From assembly GCA_019188255.1 (NCBI GenBank), contig JAETXT010000004.1, positions 6,348,804-6,412,803 of the forward strand: a stretch of 64,000 bases of DNA. The letters run 5' to 3'. Positions 46,651 to 58,362 of this stretch are shown here, one piece after another. This DNA is from Verticillium longisporum. Taxonomy: Eukaryota > Ascomycota > Sordariomycetes > Glomerellales > Plectosphaerellaceae. A program made the translations under genes and the position numbers. Numbering within the stretch: position 1 is the stretch's first letter; each line of letters starts with the position of its first letter. A model generated the notes under the pieces. That model saw only the letters and a list, made by a program, of their open reading frames with translations, was not told the DNA's origin and did no database searches.

Positions 46651-49461
46651 ATGTCCACCCCCCAACGTCTCTTCCACCTCCAACATCGCCACGGCGAACT
46701 TCACCTGCTCCAAACTGCTGGGAAGATCCTCCTGTGGACTCCTGTGGAGATGTTGCCCCATACCCACGCGCAACAACATGAGAAGCCGTCGCACAATAAG
46801 CGCAGGCGGCGGACTACATCCGTACCTGGTGCACGCGCATGTCCGCTTTGCGGCCGAACCTTCAAGCGCACCGAGCATCTCGAACGTCATGTTCGCACTC
46901 GTAAGTGCCGAGTCCCTCCAAACCACTTAGAAGAACCGGGATCTATCAGCACGCTTGGGTCCGCTTCCTTGCCTCATGTCCATGTGCTCACCAAATGTGC
47001 TGCACCCCAGACACCAAAGAGAAGCCTTTTATCTGCCATTGCGGAGCTGCGTTTACGCGTCGGGATCTCCTAACCCGCCATCAGAGAATTGCATCTCACG
47101 AGGACACACACCCCGATGATAACCCAACGCCTTTGGCGTCCTGTTCTGTTCCATCGGTAGACCACCAAGCTACCACCAACGCCGCCGTCACTACAACTGT
47201 GACAACCGTGGAGCCTACGCAATGGTCAAACCCAACCCATCAACAACGGGCTCAAACTCCAACGGGGATGTATTCACTTGGTCATGGTAACAACAGCATG
47301 GTAGCACAATCATTTCAGCAGAACATTCTCCCGCCACATTTCTTTGATAGCAGTGCGATAGATGGCGTAAGTACGGGGTTCGATGCCCAGTTCCGTGAGT
47401 TCGCAAATTTTTTGGACGGGGTAGGGCTTCCAGCGGAATGGAGCCCCTACTTTCAAGGTCCAGAGAAAGAAGATGCCTTGGATCCTGCCTTGCGCAACAG
47501 AGATGATGCAAATTACACGCAGAACCAGAGACCCGGTACACCGTTCAATGCTTGGCTTCCCTCAGCCCCTGCAAAGAATCGAATGCACCATGATCTCACA
47601 GAATACAGTAAGGCCATAATTGGGTTTGTACATGAGTGACGTACACTTACGAATATTAGGCCCCCGTTCCCATGAAGGTGATTCTCAACCCTTCAGGGTC
47701 ACTGACGACCAGCGTTCCCGCCTCATTGCTGCGACAGAGGCTTTCCGCGATGTTCTCGATCCTACTTTCAAGTTCCCATCGCGCCATGCATTGACGCGAT
47801 ATGTGACCTCCTTCTTTGAGGGGTTTCATTCCCATATGCCTTTCATCCATGTTGCAACTTGGCGGCTATCGGACCATGCTTTGGAACTGATCCTCGGGAT
47901 TGCGGCTTTGGGCAGTCAGTACTGCTTCGAACGTCGCAATTCTGAGTCGCTATTCCATGCTGGTCAAGCAATCCTCGTAGAGAGGATACGGCGCGAGGCT
48001 GGCCAATTTGGTGCCAAGAGCCGTTCTTACCTGGGTCTCCATGACCCCTCGCCATTTAAAGGTGCCGCGCGACCCGAGCACGTCGCACGAGACCCTTTCA
48101 ATGAGTGGGCAACCTGGGAACCCATTGAGACAGTACGCGCTCTCGTTCTTCTCATGGGCTATGCTACTTGGGAACCCAAGGTCTCCCTTCTCCAAGAGGC
48201 ATTCACCTTGCAAGGACTCCTTGCTCAGGTTCTTCGTGATCTCGGCCTCAGCGAGGAAAGCCATTCGTCCTTGACAGATGGCACCAACGGATCCCAAGCA
48301 GCTTGGGAGGCTTGGGTACGGCAGGAATCCGTTCGACGCACCAAGCTGATCGCGTTCTCTTTTCTTCACATACACAGTATTGCCTACAACGTGTATCCTG
48401 TTCTGCGGAGCAACGAAATCAACCTCAGGTTGCCATGCTCGACCAAGGAATGGAAGGCGCCCAATGCAACACAGTGGCAGGCTGCTCACAGCGAGATATC
48501 TAAGCAACAGCTATTCTTTCAGCATGCATTGTCCTTGCTGCTGAAGAAGGCCGACGACGGCATGGGAATTTTGGATCCGATCCCAACACCACTCGGCAAC
48601 TACGTGCTCCTTCACGGGCTTCTGCAGCGCATATACATTGTCAGAGACTTGTCTCTTCCCGTCATGGATCACTCGGCTCAGCTGCCTGCGGAAGAAGTCG
48701 ATAAGCTTGAGTGAGTACCCGCTTGACACTTGCACCAAATCAGTTGCAGTATTGACTGATTCAACAGGAGTGGACTCCGTTCGTGGACGTCCGGTTGGCA
48801 GCAGGCTCCGGAGTCAACGCTGGATCCCAACAATGAGAACGGACCTATACCATTCACCTCTAGCTCCCTGCTCGGATTGGCATACGTTCGAATTTACCTA
48901 CACCTAGGGCCATACCGCCTACTCGAGACTCGTGATCCCAGGCGCATCGCGCGGGCCCTTGCTCAGTCCCCTGCAGTGGAGCGTAGCGATGGAGTTGTCA
49001 CGGCTCTGTTGTATTCTACGCACATGCTAAGTATCCCGGTCCGCCTTGGCGTAGATCGTGTCGCACGCAGTCAGGCCTTCTTTTGGAGTGTCAGGCATTC
49101 GCTTTCAGGCTTAGAATGTGCAGTCCTACTGAGCAAGTGGTTATCCTCGTTGACCGAGACACTAGCCGCGACCCCTTTGACAGGTAGAATGTACCGCGTC
49201 TTACCATAACCGTCTCGCTGACATCATGCAGACAGCGAGGATCGCATTCTTCATTGGGTCTGGTGCATTGTCGACGAAGCATGCATGTCAGTCGACTTTG
49301 TGGCTGAGGAGTACAACGGAGCCATCGAACGAGAACCACGCAGCCTGGGACTGGCCGTCCTCATGATATGGGCGCACTTTTTTAAAAGCAACACTCAATG
49401 GCCTTTCATCAATGTGATGGGGCAGGCTCTTCAGGAGTATCGTAAGCTTGTATCAGGATGA
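46651..49461 (+). CDS. C2H2 zinc-finger transcription factor with fungal-specific TF domain
   Basis: Five exons: 46651-46900, 47011-47607, 47660-48710, 48768-49183 and 49232-49461, 847 residues. Two C2H2 fingers are formed across the first junction: CPLCGRTFKRTEHLERHVRT, then H-TKEKPFICHCGAAFTRRDL...RHQRIASH. A basic stretch (NKRRRR) just before may be a nuclear signal. After a Gln/Thr/Pro-rich linker the fungal-specific regulatory domain (PF04082 type) runs from about residue 330 (SFFEGFHSHMPFIHVATW) onward. Proteins of this layout act as pathway regulators for carbon or nitrogen sources; HxnR of A. nidulans has the same architecture. Start uncertain: ATG 46750 is also in frame. The last few codons overlap a possible further donor at 49440. 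Confidence 0.85.
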
Positions 49462-49516
49462 TAAGGTGAATAGGACGCGGTAAGCGCTGAGGCAACCAGA
49501 TTCATACACTCCGTGC

Positions 49517-50633
49517 CTACTCTGATATCCTGACTACAAGTCTACCTCGGAAATCAGCATCTTTGTATGCATCGACGATGCCTGGAATATCATCAAAAGA
49601 TGCCATAGCTAAATGAGACTCGATGCCGTGTTGGCTAACGACCTCCATCATTCTTTCCGTGGCGACTGTGCTTGCGACGTACGTCCCTCGCAGCGTCAAC
49701 TCCTTGAAGACGATCAAGTCAGCCTCAAACCTCCACTGCTCGGCGGGAAGCCCCAGAATCCCCAAGGAGCCACCCATGCGAAGAATCTTGAGGGCCCAGG
49801 CGTTAGCAATCAATGAGTCTGTACAGACAATAGCTGCCGCAACACCCTGGCCTTCTGTGAACTCGAAAATCTGCCTGTTGGCGTCGGGACTGCTTGAGTC
49901 TATTACAAGATCCGGACGCAAAGATGGGTTCGATGTTTCGTTGGCCAATCGCCTCCCGGCTGGGCGGCTATCTACAGCAATAGTCCGAAAACCGAGGCCC
50001 TTGGCGAACTGGATGCCTAAATGCCCCAGGCCACCGATGCCTACGACAGCCACAACACTGCCTTGTTCTAGGCCTTGAGTTGCTCTTTCGAGCGAGCCCC
50101 AGACAGTGGCACCCGCGCACATTAGTGGCGCCGCCTGCTCGAAAGAAAGACTGTCGGGGAGTAACACGGTTGTTTCTGGGTCGGCAACCATGTATTCCGC
50201 AAACGCTCCGTCGTGCTGGAATCCTGCAGTCTCTCGGTTGTCGCAATACCGTGGATCCAAGTGATTCAGTGCTTGCTTCGCTGTCTTGCAGCCAGCGCAT
50301 TGGTCGCAGGCATTCTTGAAGTTGAGCACACCGACCCTCTGACCAAGCTTCCAACGAGGATGGCATCGATGTCCAATTTGAACAATGCATCCGGCCGGCT
50401 CGTGAGATGGGATGAGACCAAGAGGTGACTTGAACTGTCCCTCCAATACTTGAAGATCAGAGTGGCAGAAACCAGCTGCTTTGACCTGAACCAAGAGTTC
50501 GTGATCTCGTATAATTGGAGTTGGCCTCTCAGTGAGCTGATATGGTTTCCCATACTAGTGTTCCTTAGTCACTCTACCTGTAAACATCTGTGGGAACGAT
50601 GATACCAACCTCTACAATTTGTGCAGCTTTCAT
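49517..50633 (-). CDS. Zinc-dependent medium-chain alcohol dehydrogenase
   Basis: Two exons, 50610-50633 and 49517-50554, 353 residues. The first exon encodes only MKAAQIVE and continues YGKPYQLTERP. Catalytic zinc ligands are Cys in GFCHSDL, His/Glu in SHEPAG and a later Cys (LMCAGATVW). The structural zinc lobe begins CDQCAGC, but the fourth Cys is 15 residues on (DPRYC), further than in yeast ADH. The Rossmann motif is VVGIGGLGHLGIQFAKGLG, and Asp at VDSRP points to NAD(H). It oxidises alcohols or reduces aldehydes; the substrate is not evident. Its end faces the regulator gene (55 bases between stops) and its promoter is shared with the amidase. Confidence 0.88.
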
Positions 50634-51331
50634 GATGCGGGGGGTGTTGAACTTCAGCCATTAGGAGAATTGAAGCGGATGTAGGTGGTCCCGCTGTACT
50701 AGACTAGCGAGACTTCAGGCTGGGAAATAGGGTCACGCTTCTATAAAGCTACCCAGAGAAGATACGCCGCCACCACTTCAACGAAGCTGATGAAGAGTTC
50801 ACGACAATGGTGGCTCTAAATGCTGGCCTGCTGAATGCACGTCAAGTCAACTCTGTTTTAAGTACCCCGCTCATATTGGAGCTGATCTCCACACAGACTA
50901 CAACAAGTTGGGGTCAGGATGCCCCATCATCGTATTTGGAGGCGAACAACAATTGGGGCCAGGTTTGGAGGGGACCATGTCTCATAACATGCGGCGTCGA
51001 CGGCCGTGATTTGTCGTACGTCTCATACGTGATGAAATGGAAACGGCGGTGTCCCATCGATTTTGATGACTAAAATCACGACTGACGTGAGCTTCAAGAA
51101 ATATTTCAGGTCCAGACTTGAACCCGTGAACCAAGCGACTACTGTGCCTCATAAAAAAGCAATACATCTCATCGGTACTCTGCATCATTAGACGCACACA
51201 CGACGATTACGTGACTGGCATCATAGAGGAAGACTCTACAGTCACAACTCCTCACGATCATTATGTCGGTCTTCTTCAAGGATATCGCATCGTAAGACTG
51301 AAGCCCCAGAATATCGATCGCTCACACTGAC
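50634..51331. other. Divergent promoter region of ADH and amidase
   Basis: 700 bp with no supported gene. A small frame at 50807-51073 resembles nothing known. Confidence 0.5.
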
Positions 51332-52660
51332 ATGGAACCAAGCGACAACCCCGTTCGCGAAGGCGATGTGGAAAAGGTCCTTGCACCATTGGGCCTAACT
51401 ACCAAGGCCGAAGAATCTTCAGAGTACGAGCGACTTCTTGCTGCCGTACACGACTGCGCGGAGAGAGTTTTGAGCCTCCCGGATTATCAGCCTGCCCCGG
51501 ACCTCTCACGATATCCTCGCCAGAATGTGCGCCTTCCTGCTGAAGATGAACAGAAGTTTGGCCACGCCTGGGCTCATCGATTCCTGATCAAAGGCAGTAC
51601 TTTAGGAGGCTCAATGAAAGGCAAAAGTGTCTGCCTGAAAGACTGCATCGCAGTCGCCGGAGTCCCTCAGTTCTTTGGAAGCGATGCTTTCCCAGCCTGG
51701 ACTCCATCCACAGACGCCACCATCGTCACCCGCGTCCTTGATGAGGGTGCCGACATTCTAGGAACTGCAACATGCGAACACTTTTGCAATTCCACATCTT
51801 CATTCACGAGCGCTCAAGGAACAGTTGAAAATCCCCACGCAACAGGCTACTCGGCGGGAGGGAGCACCTCCGGCGGCGCGGCCTTGGTGGCCTCTGCGAC
51901 TGTTGACATCGCGTTGGGGACGGATCAAGGCGGAAGTATACGAGTGCCGGCTTCTCTCTGTGGTTGTGTTGGACTCAAGCCAACACATGGTCTCGTCCCA
52001 TATACCGGCATCACATCCGGAGATCCCATAGACGACCACGCAGGTCCCTTGGCAAGATGTGTTGCAGATGTCGCTGTATGTCTTGACGCCATTGCCGGCT
52101 ATGACAACATTGACGGAAAGTCGGTGGGAGCTGGGCCCAATGGGACTTTCAAGTTCTCCAGGACACTATCCGGATCGAAGAGACTCGACGGCGTCAAGGT
52201 CGCTGTACTACGAGAGGGAATCGACCATGCTTTGGTTCAAAGCGATGTAAGATCTTGCGTCCTTGCCGCAACAAGGGGCCTTGAGCAGCTTGGTGCCGTG
52301 GTCGATACTGTTTCCATACCTTGCCATGTGGAAGGACCATCAATATGGACTATACAACAGCGCCTGGCTGGTGCCATGGGCATTCTCGGTCGAGGCTATG
52401 GCCAACGAGGTCTTCATCTGACAGAGTTTGAGGAGGCAAGACTTCCATGGCTCGACTCAAACTTTCAGAAACTATTTCCTTCAACCAAGAACACCATCAT
52501 CAACGGGCTTTACCTCATAGACAAGTTTCCAGGGCTTTACAGCAAGACCGTCAATATTAGGAGGCAACTGAGAGATGCGTATGACTGCGTATTTCAATCT
52601 TACGATGTCATCGTCATGCCTACTACCCCATTTATCGCCAGTGCTGCACCCCGACTAAAT
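51332..52660 (+). pseudogene. Amidase-signature enzyme, 5' part (interrupted by insertion)
   Basis: An intact, intron-free frame of about 440 codons ends where AT-rich sequence begins. The amidase signature is complete: Lys at about 103 (VCLKDCIAVAG), the GGSTSGGAALV loop with the cis-Ser near 180, and nucleophile Ser in GTDQGGSIRVPASLCG near 204. Late motifs include YDVIVMPTTPF. The normal continuation (NTAIFNVTGHPAMSLP) lies 3.2 kb further right, so the gene was whole before the insertion. The frame meets a stop about 40 bases into the inserted DNA. A truncated product would keep the triad but lack the last quarter of the fold. Family role: hydrolysis of an amide to acid plus ammonia (or an amine). 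Confidence 0.9.
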
Positions 52661-52677
52661 AAGTTAAATATAGGTAT

Positions 52678-52728
52678 CGGATTTAGTTATTTAGTCCGCT
52701 AAATTCGACGGATTTAGTTATTTAGTCC
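52678..52728. repeat. Subterminal direct repeat
   Basis: The 20-mer CGGATTTAGTTATTTAGTCC occurs twice (52678-52697 and 52709-52728), period 31. Subterminal repeats next to an inverted terminus are common transposase-binding sites in DNA transposons. Confidence 0.75.
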
Positions 52729-55426
52729 TATTTATAAATATCTAACTTATTTAGTTAGTAATAAAGCTATTATAATAGTTATTACCCTACCTAAGACCTA
52801 GATTCTATAGTATTAAGACGATTCGCTACTATCGAGCCCTAATATAACCCTCTTAGCTAAATTGCTCTTCGATAAAGCTAGTTATTAAGGTATTAAAGCT
52901 CTTCTAGTATATCTAAAGCTATTCCTAACCTCTATAACGTTAAAGTTAACTTCGAGAGGCTAAATGCCCTCTTATAGTCTATTAATATCGTAAATATCGC
53001 TAAGATATTAAGGGCGAACTTATTAATAATAGGATATACCTCTTAGCGGCTTAATTACTAAGTAATAGGGTCCTTAATAGTAGAGTCTTATAAGAGATTA
53101 AGGCTAAGATATTTATTAAGCTTAGAATTAAGTACTAGAACTCTCTAATGCTTACTCTATACCTAGTCGTCGAAGCTCGTCGGGGGCGCTATAGGCTAAA
53201 GGTCCTATAGCTATTTAAAGCCGCCTTAGCTATAATCTCTTTAAAGATTCGAAGAGGATATAGAAGGAGAATAGTACTAGTACTCTTATTATTAATAGAG
53301 GCCCTATTACGTATAATAAAGCTATATAAGCTATTCTAAGCTTAATTACTATATTTAAAGCTATTAATACTTAAAGCTAGGGTAGAGGATTATAGTAGCT
53401 ATATAGAGAGGGGACTCTTTAAGCTTCGTATAATATTAATTTAACTTCTATTATATATTAATAATAGATAAATAGAAATAGTAATATAAATCTTTAATAA
53501 AAGCCTTAAAGCGCTATAGTATATCTATATATTTATTATAGATATATTCTAAAAATACTTAATTAATCGGAGGCGATATAGATTATTTATTTTATTAATA
53601 TTATATTTATTTATAAATATTTAAAAAGGCCTACCTTTCTTATTACTAGCTATTATTATTCGGATTATTAAAAAACGCTTTCTATTCCTTTATCCTCTTT
53701 AAGATATACTCTATTCTAATAAGAACCTCCTAAAAGGTATTATAGCTCTTATCTTTATTCTATCCTTATATTCGTATTATCTATTAATAGAGGGGCTCGA
53801 GGGTAATATAAAGCTCTATTAAAAGGTACTAATCTTTAGGGAGGAGGTAATCTTTAATAGGAATTTATTTATAAAGGTCGATTTTATATATATTTCTAAT
53901 TAAGAAGCTTTAAATATCGCCCTTCTTCTTTAGAGCTCGATCGAGTATTAAATATATTAAATTCTATCGAATTTTATTATTTAATAATAATTAAAGCTCT
54001 ATTATTATTTAATAATAGAGGAGGAACTCTTAATTTTAAGCTTCCTCTATTATAATATATTAGAAATATTTACTCTATTATAGAGAGGATCTTATTTATT
54101 TAATAATATTATAAAGCTTTCCTATTAAGCCTTTTTTTCTATTAGAGGTATAGGATATTATTAAGACTATTATTATCTTCGAGAGATTAAAACTCCTATT
54201 TAAATATCTTATTATCTTCGCTATAGAAGAATATATAATTAATAAAATTAAATATATAATTATATTATTATAATTAGCGTTTAATAATATCTTCTTTATA
54301 TAATTCGGGATAAAGAATATATAAGAGCTTATAAATATAGATATCGTTTATTAAAGTATTATTAGAAATTAAAATATTAATAAGATTAATAATATCTTAA
54401 TTCTTAATAATATTTATAATAATATTAATTATAAAAGTACCTATATAAATACCTAATTATTTATAAAGTACTAGGAGATATTATTATTATTACCCTTAAC
54501 TATTAATATAATATATAGATATTACGAATATCCTAAAGCGATTTAGAGAAGTCTAATAATCGTAAAAGAGATAAATATCTATTAAAGAAGCTTAAAGTTC
54601 TACCTATATTTATTTCTTCTTCTATACGAAAATTCAATTAAATCTTATATATAGACTCCTTCGATTCTAGAGGAGGTTATTATATATATTCGGATTTAGA
54701 CTTAATAGTAAATAATATAGGAATAGATTATTAAAAATATTAAATAGCTAGTTTATATTAATAATAAAGCTAAAAGTAAGCTTTTCTAGCCTTTCTATTC
54801 GAGCCCTTAATAGAGTAATAGGATATTATAAATAAAGCGGAAGAGAAATATTTAAAGAATTCTAGGAGATATCCTCTATTAAGGATCCCTTAAATATCCT
54901 ATATCTCTTCCTTAGATAGAGGCTCGAAGAAATTATTATAGAGGCTTTAAATAGTATTAGATCCTATTTCTTATTATAGAGATTATAGATCTAGAAGCTC
55001 TCGCTAAGGGTATTCCTTTTATTAAAGAGCTCCGCTATAAAGATCCTATAATCCTTAATCTAGCTTATATAACCTCTAAAGCCCTTCTTTATAATAAGAG
55101 TATTAAGGGTGAAATAGCGGCTATACTAAATAGCTATAGGGAGGTCGGGATTAGAATACTTTAATTCGGAGAGCTAAGTACGAATAGAGGTAGGGGGGCG
55201 GGTTCTAAAGATAATAAGAGATATATCGATGATAATAATAATATAAGAATAGCCCTAAGGGTATAGGAGCTATTATAGCGATATTATAAATAGGCTATAC
55301 TAATAGAATTACTATATTAATAGAATTACGATTTTAGGGGAATTATTTTAGGTTCTAATACCCTATATATATAGGTATAAGCGTATTAGATAATATAAAT
55401 AGAGTCTTCTTTATAGATATTAATAG

Positions 55427-55498
55427 AAGCTAGTAGCCTAGTTAATTAGGATCTCTAATACTCTACTAGAGGCTATAGGTTCGAATCCTACTATTAGT
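55427..55498 (+). other. tRNA-like segment inside the AT-rich block (A-box and B-box)
   Basis: TAGCCTAGTTAATTAGG (55434-55450) resembles a tRNA D-arm/A-box and GGTTCGAATCC (55478-55488) is a perfect B-box, at the spacing found in tRNA genes. The T-stem pairs in four of five positions, the exception (A-C) being explained by a RIP G-to-A change. The acceptor stem does not pair, so it is not a working tRNA gene; a RIP-damaged tRNA or tRNA-derived SINE is possible. Confidence 0.4.
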
Positions 55499-55736
55499 AT
55501 TATCGTACTATTAATAAGAGACTCCTTCTTATTAATAGTATAACTTTTTAATTAATCGGATAAGCCTTTTTATAGGTCTTAGGGCTTAGAATAGCTATAT
55601 TCTAGGCCTAAATATATATTTAAACGTTTATTAAATATCTAAATATCGAAATACTATAGATTTAATTATTTAATTATAGGAAATCGGTCTATTTATTTAG
55701 CTATTTAATGATTTAACTTATTATATTTAATCGGGG

Positions 55737-55891
55737 TATATTACTGTTTATCGCTCCTCGCTATAGGCCTCGAGACTCAGTCTTAGGTTCGTTCGAACCG
55801 AGTACTTAATATAATATTAAAGCGAGATTATTACCCTTTATTATTAATTATAGAGATACTTTATAATCTAATTAATATAAAATAGTTTACG
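55737..55891. other. Composite stretch between right terminus and amidase
   Basis: The first ~65 bases are GC-richer and contain the hairpin GGTTCGTTCGAACC (55786-55799); the remainder is RIP-like AT-rich DNA. It may be part of a second, nested insertion or of a longer element. Confidence 0.4.
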
Positions 55892-56215
55892 AAACTCACC
55901 TCAAACACAGCCATTTTCAATGTTACTGGACATCCTGCCATGTCACTTCCAGTGGGACTCGCAGGAGCTGCAGATGATCAGAATACGATGCTTCCCGTCG
56001 GCATGCAGATCGTCGGAGGTATGTGGCGAGAGAGCAGCATCCTCAGGGTAGGGCAGGCATGGGAGTCGGCTTTTGAGTGGAAAGATTATCGAGCACAAGA
56101 CATGCAAGCACCGGAATGGCTCGAAAGTATATCACAACCGATGGACGTAAATACGTCGCGTGCTTCAACCATAGCCGAAGCCTCAGCCAAGCTTGTTGAT
56201 ATAGCTGCGTCTTAG
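55892..56215 (+). pseudogene. Amidase-signature enzyme, 3' part
   Basis: The frame resumes as LTSNTAIFNVTGHPAMSLPV, the usual late amidase motif, followed by LPVGMQIVGGMWRE and a normal C-terminus ending in DIAAS at 56215. Together with the part ending near 52660 it would encode an enzyme of about 550 residues. No frameshift or stop is present in this part, so decay apart from the insertion is not visible and the event may be fairly recent or the RIP confined to the repeat. Confidence 0.88.
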
Positions 56216-56591
56216 ATCCCCCGTTGTTTACATGGCATGGTAGGCGCGGTCTGATTTTGCCAAATTGCACTACATTCCTGTATCTTGATCAAACATGATA
56301 AGTCAAATATCGTCGAAGCAGCATCGACATTGTCTTTACCCCAACGGTGCTGGCGCGCAGTTGGAGGCAACGGTCTCCTGAACACCTACCTACCCCGCGA
56401 TAAGGGGCTTAGTCTCCAACGGCGCCATGACGTACTCCGCTGCGAGTCCAATTGTGGCACCCGCAGACCAGGGAGGATCGATGCGGAGGGTACTCGGTAG
56501 ATAAGTGTCACTGTAACCGCACATGCCCCCGCAATTGACGGCACCCTTTACAGCATCTTCCAGACTTATTCACTCCTCCTCATACGCCACC
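56216..56591. other. Intergenic region
   Basis: Amidase 3' region and promoter of the next gene. No gene seen. Confidence 0.55.
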
Positions 56592-57579
56592 ATGGGCAAG
56601 AAACGTGTTTTGATCAGCTATGGCGTCGATGTCGATGCCGTTGCCGGGTGGCTGGGCTCGTATGGCGGAGAAGATTCACCGAACGATATCAGCAGAGGTG
56701 AGGTGCCCGTTTACCCAATACGAACTCCATACTCACCCAAGAATAGGTCTCTTTGCTGGCACTGTCGGAACCAGGAGGGTTCTGACGCTTTTCGCCAAGT
56801 ACAACATCAAAAGCACTTGGTTCATCCCAGGCCACAGCCTTGAGACGTTTCCCGAAGAGATGGCTGCCGTTCGTGATGCTGGCCATGAGATTGGTCTGCA
56901 TGGGTATTCTCATGAGAACCCCACCGACATGACTATCGAACAGCAGAAGGAGGTCCTCGACAAGACGTACCGAATGTTGACCGAGTTTGCTGGTAAACCT
57001 CCTCGAGGTTCCGTCGCGCCTTGGTGGGAGACTTCGAAGGAAGGCTGCCAGCTGTTGGCCGATTACGGGATTGAGTACGACCACAGCATGAGTCACCACG
57101 ATTGTCAGGCCTACTACCTTCGCACCGGAGATACTTGGACGAAGATCGACTACAAAAAGAAAGCCAGCGAGTGGATGAAGCCTCTTGTACAGGGGCAGAA
57201 CACTGGCATTGTTGAAATTCCCGCTAACTGGTATCTCGACGACCTCCCACCAATGATGTTCATCAAAGACGCGCCAAACAGCCACGGTTTTGTGAACGCA
57301 CGCGACGTCGAAGATATCTGGCGAGATCACTTTGATTACTTCTATCGGGAGTATGACGAGTTCATATTTCCCATAACGATACACCCTGATGTTTCGGGCC
57401 GCCCTCACGTCTTATTGATGCATGAACGGCTCATCGAGTACATGAAGAGTCATGAAGGAGTGGAGTTTGTCACAATGGAGCAGATTTGCGATGATTTCAA
57501 GAGCAGAAACGCGGTTCCAGAAGGGTCAATTTTGCCTGCCACACCAGGAGCCATCCTGAAAGAGTCTACAACGCCATAA
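56592..57579 (+). CDS. Polysaccharide-deacetylase-family hydrolase (NodB fold; PuuE/HpPgdA-like, candidate imidase)
   Basis: Two exons, 56592-56697 and 56747-57579, 312 residues, no signal peptide, so probably cytosolic. The start [20 protein letters not shown] holds the Asp pair of NodB motif 1. Motif 2 is HGYSH (HxxxH) in [13 protein letters not shown] and motif 3 is the RGSVAPWWE region; [11 protein letters not shown] and [11 protein letters not shown] follow. The lack of export signal and the [20 protein letters not shown] start place it with PuuE allantoinase and HpPgdA-like proteins rather than chitin deacetylases. These act on small cyclic amides. As I recall, HxnM of A. nidulans, a cyclic imidase in nicotinate breakdown, belongs to this group. 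It lies directly downstream of the amidase, as would suit ring opening followed by amide hydrolysis. Confidence 0.82.
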
Positions 57580-58362
57580 GAGGATGGCTATTAATGCAGA
57601 GAGTCGAGGGAATTGAATGTCTTGCCTATCATGAATGTTTCAGGTTCTGTTGAAGTCTCCTGCCATGTCATTGAGAATCAATCAATCTTGACAGTCCACT
57701 GAGAATTTCACCAAGTCATCTCAACATCACGTCTCATTCATCAATTCCGGTGGTGCCCAAGTGGTATGCTATGATAAGAATCATCTGCTTGCCAAGAATT
57801 CGTCCTGCGCCCGGTATTGGAGACTCACGTCTTCATGATTGACGAATACTTGTCACGAGCGCTTCTCCAGGCTCCAGATGCCGCTCAAGCAAGTAAGATC
57901 TACCCCGCTTCCATATATGCGACTGACAGTTTCTGTGGTTATCAGAGTTGGGGTTTAGTGTGATGGTTGGAGCAACGTGAACCCAACCAAAGATGCTAGA
58001 TTACCCCAAGATGTCAGGATGACTCCAACCTTATCATCACGCCCCTACGTGAATGACCATCACTCCACTTCGGTTCCCACTTAGCGGCACTTGCAGATGT
58101 AACCCAAGTCCGGGGAACGTTCTGCTCGCGTTGGTCATGATTTGCGCCTGCGTACATGTCCTGAAGGCAGCCCCAGACCAATCTCCTCTTTGGAGATAGG
58201 CCTGCCTCTCCTTCGTGTAGTAACGCAGACGATAGGTAACGCTTTCTATTTAATAGAGGCGTTTATTCGTCTTACTGGCAGACACATGTCGATCCTTCTT
58301 CAATCACAAAGATCCAGACGCATTTTATCGCACACAAAAGCCACTGCAAACTGGAATCCAGC
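57580..58362. other. Intergenic region
   Basis: Spacer with promoter of the transporter gene. No gene seen. Confidence 0.55.

Larger units (their letters stand above)
52649..55891. mobile_element. RIP-mutated, AT-rich transposon remnant inserted in the amidase gene
   Basis: About 3.2 kb of very AT-rich DNA in which CA and TG dinucleotides are almost absent while TA is extremely common and CG persists. This is the mark of RIP acting on CpA. Flanking coding sequence is normal on both sides, so the boundaries are sharp. All frames are closed, and I cannot tell whether it was a DNA transposon or retroelement. The left end begins CCCCGACTAAATAAGTTAA (52649). An inverted, mutated counterpart, read on the minus strand from 55736, begins CCCCGATTAAAT and then has AATAAGTTAAAT. 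These look like terminal inverted repeats, leaving about 150 bp of extra sequence before the amidase resumes near 55892. No clear target-site duplication. Confidence 0.85.
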
